The position numbers and the translations under genes are program-made. A stretch of 64,000 bases of DNA. Origin: CALMKX01 sp036274895. Its GTDB lineage: Bacteria; Acidobacteriota; Thermoanaerobaculia; Multivoradales; SZUA-115. The notes under the pieces were generated by a model. It saw nothing but the letters and a program-made list of their open reading frames with translations. It was not told the origin of the DNA and did no database searches. The stretch spans positions 186,001 to 250,000 of the forward strand of contig DASUEU010000027.1 in NCBI GenBank assembly GCA_036274895.1, read 5' to 3'. This document shows positions 35,075 to 43,763 of the stretch, piece after piece (position 1 is the first letter of the stretch; every line of letters begins with the position of its first letter).

Positions 35075-35812
35075 GTGAGGAGAGTTGACGAGGAGCCTGG
35101 GGCTCGGCGCTCCCTGAGCTTCCTCACGCTCCCCGGCAAGGATGCCTTTTTCGGCCTCGAGCGCTGCCTGGCGGCCGGTGGAGGTCGCGCCTTCCTGTGG
35201 GTGATGGTCGGCCTGGTCGCGGGCTACTGGCTCTACGTGCCGGTCCATGAGTTGGCCCACGCCCTGGCTTGCTGGGCGACCGGCGGCGAGGTCACGCGGC
35301 TCGAGGTCTCCCCCCTCTATGGCGGCGGGTTGCTGGCGAGGGTCTTCCCCTGGGTCGTCTCGGGCGGCGAATACGCCGGCCGTCTCTCCGGCTTCGACAC
35401 CCACGGCAGTGACGCCGTCTACCTCGCCACTGACCTAGGCCCCTTCCTGTTCACCCTTTTGCCGGGTGTCTGGCTGCTGCGCCGGGGCGGACGCCTCGGC
35501 TGGCCGGCCCTCTTCGGCTTCGCTCTGCCCTGGGCCCTCGCACCCTTTCTCTCGCTGACCGGCGATGCCTACGAGATTGGCTCCATCGTCACCACCTGGT
35601 TGCCGCCCTTTGACGAGCAGGCTGCCCTGCTGCGTGGCGACGACCTGCTCAAGGTCGGCCCGGCGGTGCTGGCCCAGGGTGGCACGGCCCCCGTCGCCGG
35701 CCTGGGACTCGCCTCCCTCCTCGGAGCCTTCTGGGCCTTCGCCACCTACGGCCTGGGAGGGTGGCTGGCCAGCCGGCTTGGGGAGCCACGGCTGGCCAGC
35801 AGCTCTCGCTGA
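35075..35812 (+). CDS. Membrane protein with M50-like HELAH zinc motif
   Basis: 245 residues from a GTG with a weak GGGGACGAAG ribosome site, 10 bases after tex. An HELAHALAC motif (HExxH) lies within the first membrane helix after WLYVPV, as in site-2-protease (M50)-like membrane metallopeptidases. Further hydrophobic segments lie at about 125-140, 150-170 and 205-235. A second Asp-containing zinc motif (NPDG type) is not obvious; LATDLGPFLFTLLPG is in the expected area. It could be an intramembrane peptidase or a non-proteolytic relative. Confidence 0.7.
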   Translation: MRRVDEEPGARRSLSFLTLPGKDAFFGLERCLAAGGGRAFLWVMVGLVAGYWLYVPVHELAHALACWATGGEVTRLEVSPLYGGGLLARVFPWVVSGGEYAGRLSGFDTHGSDAVYLATDLGPFLFTLLPGVWLLRRGGRLGWPALFGFALPWALAPFLSLTGDAYEIGSIVTTWLPPFDEQAALLRGDDLLKVGPAVLAQGGTAPVAGLGLASLLGAFWAFATYGLGGWLASRLGEPRLASSSR

Positions 35813-35820
35813 TCTCTGGA

Positions 35821-36663
35821 CTACGGCGTGCAGTCGAAGGCGTCGGTGTCCGCCACGGCGTCGGCGCGGTTGCCGAGCGGGTTGGAGTAGATGTTGACGA
35901 AGCCGGTCTGGGTGTCGAGCACCCGGATCTCGTAGCGCTGGTTGGTCAGGGCGCCGGCGAAGACCCAGTAGCGGTCGTTGATGATGCAGGCGTCGAGGAC
36001 CTTAACCATCACCTCGAAGTTCTGGTCGCTGTAGAACCAGAAGAAGGCCGAGTCCGACGAGCCCAGCCGCGCCGGCACGGCGATGCCGTCGGTCGGGTGG
36101 TTGCTGATGTTGACGATGCGCACGGCGAAGCGGTTGTGGTGGCAGGTCTGCTTCTCACGGGGCGCCAGGGCCGAGGCGCAAGTGCCATGGGTGGGCTGGG
36201 TGGCGTCGCAGTGGATGGTGTTCCAGAAGGCGCCCTGGCCCGCCTCCGCGAAGCCGCTGGTCACCAGCACGTAGTTGCCGGCAGCCAGGTTGAGGGTCGG
36301 TTCGGTGGTGTCCGCGGGATCCGGCAGGCGGGAGGTGCCGATGCCCATCTCACCGTCGTCGTCGCCGCCGATCAGGTTGCTCAGGGGATTGTTGGGGTCG
36401 AAGGGGCTCTGGTAGAGGTGGATGTAGCCGTCGAACTCCTGCGCGCTGTAGATCTTGCAGGTCGCCGCGCTCTCCAGACGGAAGCGCTGCTGCTGGTAGT
36501 GGACCGGGTCGGTGCGCACCGTCGGGCCGTCGTCGATGGGCCGCATCCACAGCGGCCCGCCGGCGTTGCTTCCGGTGAAGGTCTGGTTGAAGTCCGCCAA
36601 GGCCACCGAGCCCAGCGACACCAGCCCGGCCGCGAACAACAGGACAGCAAGCTTGTTTCTCAT
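35821..36663 (-). CDS. Secreted protein of unknown function
   Basis: 280 residues. A signal peptide (1-23, ending VALADF) precedes a beta-rich domain. The first half (FTGSNAGGPLWMRP...YIHLYQSPFDPNNPL, NLAAGNYVLVTSGF) resembles pre-peptidase-C-like/DUF-type beta sandwiches found at the surface of bacteria. The second half is rich in aromatic residues and includes a paired Cys motif (TCHHNRF). An AAAGGAGG ribosome site lies 7 bases before the ATG, so strong translation is expected. It is divergent from the second ECF sigma gene. Confidence 0.75.
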   Translation of the reverse strand: MRNKLAVLLFAAGLVSLGSVALADFNQTFTGSNAGGPLWMRPIDDGPTVRTDPVHYQQQRFRLESAATCKIYSAQEFDGYIHLYQSPFDPNNPLSNLIGGDDDGEMGIGTSRLPDPADTTEPTLNLAAGNYVLVTSGFAEAGQGAFWNTIHCDATQPTHGTCASALAPREKQTCHHNRFAVRIVNISNHPTDGIAVPARLGSSDSAFFWFYSDQNFEVMVKVLDACIINDRYWVFAGALTNQRYEIRVLDTQTGFVNIYSNPLGNRADAVADTDAFDCTP

Positions 36664-36789
36664 TGTCTGGTCCTCCTTTTGAGGTAAACGCCACCATATC
36701 AAACCGCGGAGCTGGTCTGCCCACTCAGGCGGGTAGTCTGAGGAGTTGTTACGCGCCGGGTGGTAAGAAGAGGACAGGAGGGACGTTGT

Positions 36790-37401
36790 ATGGGTGAGGA
36801 CAAACGGAAGGAGGGACCTTTGCTCCCCGCGATCGAACCCCAAGAAGTCGTCTCCGGCAGGCCACCAGGGCCCTGGGGCCGTGCCGGCACCGACCTGGCC
36901 GACCTGTTCCAACGTCACCACGAACGCATCTACCACGCCGCCTACCGCATCACCGGCTCCACCTCGGACGCCGAAGACGTGCTGCAGACGGTCTTCCTGC
37001 GCCTGGTCCGACGGGAGACCGCTCTGGATCCCCAGGGCGGCATCGCCACTTACTTGCACCGCGCCGCCGTCAACGCCGCTCTCGACCTGCTGCGCGCCAA
37101 GAAGCGCGCCCGCTCGATCGACCTCGCCGAGGTCGAAGCCGAGCTCGAGAGCTCCGCAACCGACCACCCCGACCGCCGCAGCACCTCGAACGAGCTTCGT
37201 GCCTGGCTGCGTCGGGCGGTCTCCACCCTTTCACCGCGCGCGGCGGAGATCTTCTCCCTGCGCTATCTAGAAGGCTACGGCAACCGCGAGATCGCCGAGA
37301 TGCTCGGCAGCTCGGAGACCGCGATCGCCGTTCTGCTGCACCGCACTCGGGCCCGGCTCGGCCGAGCCCTGGCGCCCGTCGCCGGAGGACTCCACTCATG
37401 A
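36790..37401 (+). CDS. ECF (sigma-70 family) RNA polymerase sigma factor
   Basis: 203 residues. Region 2 (LFQRHHERIYHAAYRITGSTSDAEDVLQTVFLRLV) and region 4 (LSPRAAEIFSLRYLEGYGNREIAEMLGSSETAIAVLLHRTRARLG) are intact. The ATG at 36790 has GGAGGGA 7 bases upstream, so it is preferred over an ATG at 36760. The TGA overlaps the start of the FecR/zf-HC2 gene. It probably controls the downstream membrane proteins and perhaps the ABC exporter beyond the terminator. Confidence 0.92.
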   Translation: MGEDKRKEGPLLPAIEPQEVVSGRPPGPWGRAGTDLADLFQRHHERIYHAAYRITGSTSDAEDVLQTVFLRLVRRETALDPQGGIATYLHRAAVNAALDLLRAKKRARSIDLAEVEAELESSATDHPDRRSTSNELRAWLRRAVSTLSPRAAEIFSLRYLEGYGNREIAEMLGSSETAIAVLLHRTRARLGRALAPVAGGLHS

Positions 37402-40007
37402 ACACCCGTGACCAAGAGCTCGATTCCCTGCTCGATCGCGCCGTCGACGCCGTGCGCGAGGACCAGCCCACTCCCGCCGTCACCCGCGCCGCAGCCGAGC
37501 GTGCCTGGGCGGCGATCTCCGCCGCGGCGGCCACCGCAGCCCCCGCGGCCGACGAGCCCATCCGTAGCTGCGCCGAGTTCCAGGCCCTGATGCCCGCCTA
37601 CCTGGCCGGCAGCCTGCCCCCGGCCCGCACCCTGCTGGTCGAGGACCACTCCCGCGAGTGCATCCCCTGCCGGCGGGCCCTGATGCAGCTCAAGTCCGGT
37701 GAGGTCGCGGCCCCCAAGGCATCGGCCCGGCCTGCCATCTCCCGTCCTTCGCGCTTCCCACGTCGCTGGTTGGCCTACGCCGCCACCGTGCTGGTCGCCG
37801 TGGGTGCCGCCAGCGTCGCCCTGTGGAACGGCCCCGCCCGGGGCGACATCGCGCGGGTGACCTCGATTGACGGCATGCTTTTCACCCTCGAGAACGGCTC
37901 TCCTTCACCCCTCGCCAACGGCGCCCTGGTCGCCGCCGGCCAGCCGGTACGCACCGGCAAGGGCTCGGGCGCGGTGCTCACCCTGGCCGACGGCTCGGAG
38001 GTCGAGATCGCCGAGCGCTCCGAGATCGCCGTCACCGAACGCGGCAAGGAAACCACCATCCGCGTCGACCGCGGCAGCATCATCGTCGAGGCCGCCAAGC
38101 AGCACGGGCACCTCTACGTCGCCACGGACGACTGCCTAGTCTCGGTCACCGGCACCATCTTCTCGGTCAGCTCCGGCACCAAGGGCTCCCGCGTGTCGGT
38201 GGTCGAAGGCGAGGTGCGGGTGGCCCAGGGCAAGAAGGAGTCGGTGCTCCACCCGGGTGACCAGGTGGCCACCGCCGCCGGCCTCGCCACCTCCTCGGTG
38301 GCCGCCGACATCTCCTGGAGCCGCGACCACGACCGCTACGTGGCCCTGATGCGCGAGCTCAAGGCCCTGGACGCGGAGCTCGAGGCCACGCTCGCCGCCA
38401 AGGGTGAGCGCACGGCGAGCGTCCTGCTGCCCCTGATGCCGGCCGACACCGCCATCTACCTGGCCCTGCCCAACGTCGCCACCGAGGTCGCCGACCTCGA
38501 GCGTCGCTTCGAAGAGCGCGTGGCCGAGAACCCGGCCCTCTCCCGCTGGTGGCAGGAGCGCAGCGGCCAGGGAAGCTTCGGTCATCACCTGCACGAGCTG
38601 TTCACCCGGCTTTCGAACCTCGGCCAGCACCTGGGCGAGGAAGTCACCGTCGCCGTGGTGCCCGACGCCGCGGGGAGCGACGAGGGCTTCGTCCTGCTCG
38701 CCGAGATCGGCAACGCCGTGGCCTTCCGGGCCGCCCTCGAAGAGGAGCTCGCCCGCATCGCCAACGAGGACCCGGGCCACGACGAGGTCCGCATCATCGA
38801 CTCCCCGGCCGAGGCGGCCGCCGGCGGCGAGGTCTTCCTGTGGCCGGCCGGCAACGTCTTCGTGGCTTCCAGCTCGGCTTCTCTGCTCGAAGCGGTCGGC
38901 GCCAACCTCGCCGATCCGGCCGCGAGCCCGTTCCGCCAGAGCCCGTTCTACGCCCGGCTCGCCGACGCCTACAGCCACGGCGTGCAGTGGTTGGGCGCCG
39001 TCGACGTCGAGCGGATGATCGCCGCCGAGGGTCCCCAGGGTGCCGAGCGCGACTTCGCGGGCATCGGCAACGTGCAGTACCTCATCGGCGAGCGGGAGTC
39101 CGCCGAGGGCGCCGTGCATACCAGCGCGGAGCTGACCTTCGACGGTCCTCGCCAGGGCGTGGCCTCCTGGCTGGCGGCGCCGGCCCCGATGGGCGGTCTC
39201 GACTACATCTCGCCGGACGCCTCCTTCGCAGCCTCCTTCGTGATCGAGGAGCCCGCCGAGATCCTGCGCCAGATCGCCGGCTTCATCGAGTCCATGCAGG
39301 TCCGGCCCGGGGCCACGACCGAGGCGGACGAGCAGCGCGCCCTCGACCTGATCCGTGACCTCGCGGCGCCGCTGGGGGGCGAGATCGCCTTCGCCCTCGA
39401 CGGCCCGGCCTTGCCGACTCCGGCCTGGAAGGTCGTTGCCGAGGTCTACGACGCGGCGGCCCTGCAGACCGCCCTCGAGCAGGCCGTCGCCGAGGCGGCG
39501 ACCCAGGCCGCCGCCCACGGCAAGCCGGCGCCCACCCTCACCGCCAGCCAGAGCGGAGGCCGGACAGTGTGGGAGCTGGCCTGGAACGGCCAGGGCTGGG
39601 CGGTCTACACGGTGGACGGCGGCTACCTGGTCGCCACTCCCAATCTCGGCCTGCTCAACCAGGCCCTCTCGACCAAGGCTTCCGGCCTCTCGCTGGTTGA
39701 CTCGCCGACCTTCACGGCCCTGTTGCCGCGGGACGGCTTCGTCAACTTCTCGGCCCTGGTCTGGACCAGCCTGGGTGATCTCGGGCAGACTCTGCTGTCC
39801 ACCGCCGGGCAGGGTCTGACCGAAGAGCAACGCCAGGCGATCTCCGAGCTGGGCCTCGACGCGCCGACGCTGACCTGCGCCTACGGTGAGGCGGACCGCA
39901 TCCGCCTGGTCTCCACCGGTCAAGGCGGCCTCTTCGGCTCGCGTCTCGGTACCATCCTCGGCCTCTCAGCCCTGTCGGCTGCCGAGGGTCACGGTCCGCG
40001 CTCCTGA
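37398..40007 (+). CDS. Large anti-sigma-like protein: zf-HC2, transmembrane, FecR and DUF3352-like domains
   Basis: 869 residues. The cytoplasmic N-terminus has an anti-sigma zinc-finger pattern (CAEFQALMPAYLAG, then HSRECIPCRRAL, HxxxCxxC). A single transmembrane helix lies at about 116-138 (WLAYAATVLVAVGAASVAL). A FecR-like beta domain follows at about 155-290 (VRTGKGSGAVLTLADGSEVEIAE, VSVVEGEVRVAQG). The last 530 residues begin LLPLMPADTAIYLALPNVA and resemble DUF3352-type extracytoplasmic domains. ATGA overlap with the sigma gene makes an anti-sigma role likely. The giant outer domain is probably the sensor. A hairpin terminator follows at 40028. Confidence 0.85.
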   Translation: MNTRDQELDSLLDRAVDAVREDQPTPAVTRAAAERAWAAISAAAATAAPAADEPIRSCAEFQALMPAYLAGSLPPARTLLVEDHSRECIPCRRALMQLKSGEVAAPKASARPAISRPSRFPRRWLAYAATVLVAVGAASVALWNGPARGDIARVTSIDGMLFTLENGSPSPLANGALVAAGQPVRTGKGSGAVLTLADGSEVEIAERSEIAVTERGKETTIRVDRGSIIVEAAKQHGHLYVATDDCLVSVTGTIFSVSSGTKGSRVSVVEGEVRVAQGKKESVLHPGDQVATAAGLATSSVAADISWSRDHDRYVALMRELKALDAELEATLAAKGERTASVLLPLMPADTAIYLALPNVATEVADLERRFEERVAENPALSRWWQERSGQGSFGHHLHELFTRLSNLGQHLGEEVTVAVVPDAAGSDEGFVLLAEIGNAVAFRAALEEELARIANEDPGHDEVRIIDSPAEAAAGGEVFLWPAGNVFVASSSASLLEAVGANLADPAASPFRQSPFYARLADAYSHGVQWLGAVDVERMIAAEGPQGAERDFAGIGNVQYLIGERESAEGAVHTSAELTFDGPRQGVASWLAAPAPMGGLDYISPDASFAASFVIEEPAEILRQIAGFIESMQVRPGATTEADEQRALDLIRDLAAPLGGEIAFALDGPALPTPAWKVVAEVYDAAALQTALEQAVAEAATQAAAHGKPAPTLTASQSGGRTVWELAWNGQGWAVYTVDGGYLVATPNLGLLNQALSTKASGLSLVDSPTFTALLPRDGFVNFSALVWTSLGDLGQTLLSTAGQGLTEEQRQAISELGLDAPTLTCAYGEADRIRLVSTGQGGLFGSRLGTILGLSALSAAEGHGPRS

Positions 40008-40027
40008 CCGCTCGAGGGAGCACGGGG

Positions 40028-40060
40028 AAGGCCGACCCGCGAAACGGTGGGTCGGCCTTT
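40028..40060 (+). terminator. Rho-independent terminator after the FecR gene
   Basis: An 11-bp stem (AAGGCCGACCC / GGGTCGGCCTT) with a 10-base loop and a trailing TTTCTC lies 20 bases after the stop of the anti-sigma-like gene and just before the ABC exporter operon. The T-run is short, so termination may be partial. Confidence 0.65.
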
Positions 40061-40078
40061 CTCGTAGAGAGGGAAATC

Positions 40079-41014
40079 ATGCAACCCGAAGAAGCCAAGA
40101 AACCGGTCATCGAGCTCGACGGCCTGACCGTGCAGTTCGGCTCTCGCACCATCCTGTCCGACTTGAAGGCATCGGTCTCCGGCCGGGCCATCGGCCTGCT
40201 CGGTCCCAACGGCGCCGGCAAGACCACCCTGCTCCACACCCTGCTCGGCTTTCACGAGCCGAAACGGGGTGCGGCCCGCATCTTCGGCCACGACGTCACC
40301 ACCGAGGGCCGCGAGGCGCGGCGGCTGCTGGGTTACATGCCCGAGCGGGACGCCTTCATCGCCGGCATCTCCGGCGTGCGCTTCGTGCGGCTGATGGCCG
40401 AGATGTCCGGCCTGCCCTCCGAGGAGGCCCTCGAGCGAGCCCACGAGGCGTTCTTCTACGTCGGCCTGGGCGAAGCCCGCTACCGCAACGTCGAGACCTA
40501 CTCCTACGGCATGAAGCAGCTCGCCAAGTTCGCCCAGGCGATCGTCCACGGGCCGCGGTTGCTGCTGCTCGACGAGCCCACCAACGGGCTCGACCCGCCG
40601 GCCCGCGCCCGGATGTTGCGTCTGATCCGCCAGGTGCGCGACTCCGGCTCCGCGCACGTGATCATCTCCTCCCACCTGCTCAAGGACGTCGAGGACTGCT
40701 GCGACGAGGTGCTGGTACTCAAGGAGGGGCGGATCGCCACCTACTGCAATCTCGAAGCGGAGCGCCGCACCAACCGCAAGTTCCTGCTGGTCGAGACTCG
40801 CGGCGCCGACCGCGCCGCTTTCGCCCAGGCGGTCGAGAAGCTCGGCGCCGAGTGTGCCCTGGCCGGCGAGCGGCGCATCAAGGTGGTGCTGCCGGCCGAG
40901 GTCGAAGTGCAGTCCCTGTTCGAGATCGCCGCCGAGCAGGAGATCCAGATCCGTCGCCTGGACTACAAGCGCGACTCCCTGCAGGAGATCTTCCTGCGTG
41001 CCATGGAGGCCTGA
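40079..41014 (+). CDS. ABC transporter ATP-binding protein (ABC-2 exporter type)
   Basis: 311 residues. Walker A GPNGAGKT (about 42-49), a Q-loop region in GYMPERDAF, signature TYSYGMKQLAKFAQA, Walker B LLLLDEPTNGLDPPA and switch His in ISSHLLKDVED. A C-terminal domain of about 90 residues follows. The signature reads YSYGMKQ rather than LSGGQ, as is common for ABC-2 ATPases. GAGAGGGAAATC precedes the ATG. It is the first gene of a four-gene operon with two ATPase/permease pairs. Confidence 0.93.
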   Translation: MQPEEAKKPVIELDGLTVQFGSRTILSDLKASVSGRAIGLLGPNGAGKTTLLHTLLGFHEPKRGAARIFGHDVTTEGREARRLLGYMPERDAFIAGISGVRFVRLMAEMSGLPSEEALERAHEAFFYVGLGEARYRNVETYSYGMKQLAKFAQAIVHGPRLLLLDEPTNGLDPPARARMLRLIRQVRDSGSAHVIISSHLLKDVEDCCDEVLVLKEGRIATYCNLEAERRTNRKFLLVETRGADRAAFAQAVEKLGAECALAGERRIKVVLPAEVEVQSLFEIAAEQEIQIRRLDYKRDSLQEIFLRAMEA

Positions 41015-41017
41015 GAC

Positions 41018-41893
41018 GTGGCCGTCTACGCTCGAACCTACCGGAGCTACGCCGGGCCCTTCGTCTCGGAGCGCGCCCGGCTCTTCGTGCTCACCCGCTA
41101 CGGCCTGGCCGATCTGTTCCGGTCCAAGGCCTTCCTCGCCCTCTTCGTGCTCTGCTTCGTGCCCACGGTGGTCGCCATGGTGCGCATCTACCTGGCGCAC
41201 AACGCCGAGTTCCTCGACATGTTCAACGTCCCGTCGCAGGCGGTCGAGCAGCTGCTGGCGATCTCCGGCAGCTTCTTCCGCGGCTGGGTGCTGGTGCCGG
41301 CGGCGGTGGCGGCCTTCTGGATCGCGTTGTTCGGGGGGGCGAGCCTGGTGTCGCCGGACTTCCGCAACAACGCCATGCCCCTCTACCTGGCACGCCCCCT
41401 GTCGCGTAGCGAGTACCTCGCGGGCAAGCTCCTGGCCCTCTTGATCCCGATGTGCGCCGTGACCCTCGCTCCGGCCCTGCTGCTCTTCGGGCTGCAGTGC
41501 CTGTTCGCGGGGGCGGCCTGGATCGGCGACTACGCCTGGGTCGGTGCCTCCCTGGTGGTGGCCATCCTGGCTTGGAACCTGGTGATCGCCCTGTTCAGCC
41601 TGGCCTTGGCCGCCTGGGTGAAGTGGCGCCCAGTGGCGCGGCTGCTGATGATCGCCTTGCCGCTCCTGGCCTCGGCCTTCGGTCACGCCGCGAACGGCAT
41701 CTTCGGCACGACCTGGGGGCTGGTATTGAGCTTCTGGTCCATCTTGGGGGCGATCTGGGAGAGCCTCCTGCGCCTGCCCGAGAACACCGCCACGCTCTCG
41801 GCGGGCACCGCCTGGGTGATGCTCACCCTCGTGGGCCTCGCCAGCCTCGGCCTCTTCTACCGTCGGATCAAGGCCTACGAGGTGGAGCGATGA
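41018..41893 (+). CDS. ABC-2 type transporter permease
   Basis: 291 residues from a GTG three bases after the ATPase stop. Six hydrophobic segments are predicted (about 25-45, 75-100, 130-160, 170-200, 205-230, 260-285). The cytosolic start YGLADLFRSKAFLALFVL and the FRNNAMPLYLARPLSRSEYLAGKLL segment are typical of ABC-2 permeases. It pairs with the preceding ATPase; the substrate is unknown. Confidence 0.88.
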   Translation: MAVYARTYRSYAGPFVSERARLFVLTRYGLADLFRSKAFLALFVLCFVPTVVAMVRIYLAHNAEFLDMFNVPSQAVEQLLAISGSFFRGWVLVPAAVAAFWIALFGGASLVSPDFRNNAMPLYLARPLSRSEYLAGKLLALLIPMCAVTLAPALLLFGLQCLFAGAAWIGDYAWVGASLVVAILAWNLVIALFSLALAAWVKWRPVARLLMIALPLLASAFGHAANGIFGTTWGLVLSFWSILGAIWESLLRLPENTATLSAGTAWVMLTLVGLASLGLFYRRIKAYEVER

Positions 41894-42834
41894 GCGACGA
41901 TCGCATCGTCTTCGACAACGTCTCGAAGTTCTACGGCGAGGTGCTGGGGGTCAATCACGTCCAGCTCTCGATCGCTCCCGGCATCACCGGCCTGGTGGGT
42001 CCCAACGGCTCCGGCAAGACCACCCTGATGAACCTCGCCACCGGCCTGATCCAGCCCACCGCCGGCACGGTGAGGGTGCTGGGCCTGGCCACCAACGACC
42101 CCGAGCGGCTCTTCCGGGTGGTGGGCTACGCCTCGCAGTTCGACTCCTTTCCACCGGGCGTGAGCGGCCGGCAGTTCATCACCGCCTACCTGCGGGTGCA
42201 CGGCTACACCCGCGAGGAGGCCGGGCGGCGGGCCGAGGCGGCGATTGCCCGCGTCGGCCTCTCCGACGCATCCGAGCGCAAGGTGGCCGCCTACAGCAAG
42301 GGCATGCGCCAGAGGATCCGCCTGGCCCAGGCGATCGCCCACGACCCGCGGGTGCTGGTGCTCGACGAGCCCTTGAACGGCCTCGACCCGATGGCCCGGG
42401 CCGAGGTGATCCAGCTCTTCCAGGACCTCGCCCACGAGGGCCGTCACGTGCTGGTGTCCAGCCACATCCTCCACGAGGTGGACCTGATCTCGGACCGCGT
42501 GGTGCTGATCAACAACGGCTACCTGGTGGCCGAGGGCGAGATCTCCGGCGTACGCACCGAGATGAGCGAGCACCCGGTGCAGGTCTTCGTGCGCTGCCGG
42601 GACCCGCGCTTCCTGGCCGCTCGCCTCTTCGAGCAGGACCACACGGTGGAGGTGCGGCTGCACGACGACCTCCAGGGCCTGCTGGCCCGTACCCGCGATC
42701 CCGACCGCTTCCACCTGCTGTTGAACCGCCTCTCCGTCCAGCACCCCCTCGGCATCGAGGCCGTGGGCCCGGCCGACGACGACGTGGCGGCCGTCTATGA
42801 CTACCTGATCGGTGACACCGGGAGCCCGTCATGA
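41890..42834 (+). CDS. ABC transporter ATP-binding protein, second
   Basis: 314 residues, coupled by ATGA overlap to the upstream permease. Walker A GPNGSGKT (about 38-45), signature AYSKGMRQRIRLAQA, Walker B VLVLDEPLNGLDPMA and SSHILHEVD with the switch His. The order permease, then second ATPase, then second permease suggests either two exporters or one hetero-tetrameric exporter. The ATPases are clearly diverged from each other, so they are not a recent duplication. Confidence 0.93.
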   Translation: MSDDRIVFDNVSKFYGEVLGVNHVQLSIAPGITGLVGPNGSGKTTLMNLATGLIQPTAGTVRVLGLATNDPERLFRVVGYASQFDSFPPGVSGRQFITAYLRVHGYTREEAGRRAEAAIARVGLSDASERKVAAYSKGMRQRIRLAQAIAHDPRVLVLDEPLNGLDPMARAEVIQLFQDLAHEGRHVLVSSHILHEVDLISDRVVLINNGYLVAEGEISGVRTEMSEHPVQVFVRCRDPRFLAARLFEQDHTVEVRLHDDLQGLLARTRDPDRFHLLLNRLSVQHPLGIEAVGPADDDVAAVYDYLIGDTGSPS

Positions 42835-43691
42835 GCGCCGAAGTCCTGACCCGAGACCTGCCCCAACCCGGCACCGCAGCCCTCTGGGCCCGCCAGATCG
42901 GCGCCATCTTGCGCTTCGAGCTGGTGCGCACCCTGTTCTCGCGCCGGGCGATCCTGCTCTACCTCGCCGCCCTCGCCCCGGTGGGCCTGCTGCTGATCTG
43001 GGTGCTGGTGGTCTCCACCTTCGAGAGCAAGCAGACCCTGGCCTGGGCGACCTCGCGCTTTTTCCCGGAGCTCTACCAGGGGCTGATCCTGCGCACGATC
43101 GTCTTCTTCGGCTCGCTGTGGGCGTTTCTGAACCTGTTCCGCGGCGAGGTGCTGGACCGCAGCCTCCATTACTACTTCCTGACCCCCGTGCGGCGGGAGG
43201 TGCTGGTGGTGGGCAAGTACATCGCCGGGGTGATCGCTACCGTGGCCCTCTTCGGCACCACCACCCTGGCGTGCTACCTGCTGCTTTACGTGCCTTACGG
43301 CAGCGAGGGGATCCAGAACCACCTGCTCGGCGGGCCGGGGCTGGCCCAGCTGCTCACCTACTGGAGCATCACGGTGCTCGGCTGCATCGGCTACGGCGCC
43401 GTGGCCCTGCTGCTCTCCCTGCGGCTGACCAACCCGATCCTGCCGGCGATCTTCCTCTACGGCTGGGAATGGCTGCACTTCCTGCTCCCCGCTGCGCTCA
43501 AGAAGCTCTCCGTGGTGCATTACCTGAAGGCCCTCTCCCCGGTGCCGATCTCCGAAGGCCCCCTCGCCATCGTCAGCGAGCCCCCGCCGGCTTGGGTCTC
43601 AGTCGGCGGCCTGCTGGTCTTCGCCGCCGTGCTGCTGACCTTGACCTGCTGGCTGTCGCGGAAGATGGAGATCCGTTACGGGGACGAGTGA
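42831..43691 (+). CDS. ABC-2 type transporter permease, second
   Basis: 286 residues, ATGA overlap with the second ATPase. A cytosolic N-terminus with ALWARQIGAILRFELVRTLFSRRAILLYLAAL leads into six membrane segments. LDRSLHYYFLTPVRREVLVVGKYIAG is the ABC-2 permease loop. It completes the four-gene exporter operon; a REP-like palindrome lies right behind it. Confidence 0.88.
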   Translation: MSAEVLTRDLPQPGTAALWARQIGAILRFELVRTLFSRRAILLYLAALAPVGLLLIWVLVVSTFESKQTLAWATSRFFPELYQGLILRTIVFFGSLWAFLNLFRGEVLDRSLHYYFLTPVRREVLVVGKYIAGVIATVALFGTTTLACYLLLYVPYGSEGIQNHLLGGPGLAQLLTYWSITVLGCIGYGAVALLLSLRLTNPILPAIFLYGWEWLHFLLPAALKKLSVVHYLKALSPVPISEGPLAIVSEPPPAWVSVGGLLVFAAVLLTLTCWLSRKMEIRYGDE

Positions 43692-43711
43692 GGGGGGGCA
43701 TCGCGTTCCCG

Positions 43712-43760
43712 GTCCGGTTGTCATCCCGACCGGAGCCTGCGCAGCAGCCGGAGCGGAGGG
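43712..43760. repeat. REP-like repeat between ABC operon and S66 peptidase gene
   Basis: GTCATCCCGACCGGAGCC...GGAGCGGAGGGATCTC is a variant of the common GTCATCC...GGATCTC intergenic palindrome, lying between the converging genes. TCCGGT and ACCGGA form a short stem at its start. Confidence 0.55.
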
Positions 43761-43763
43761 ATC

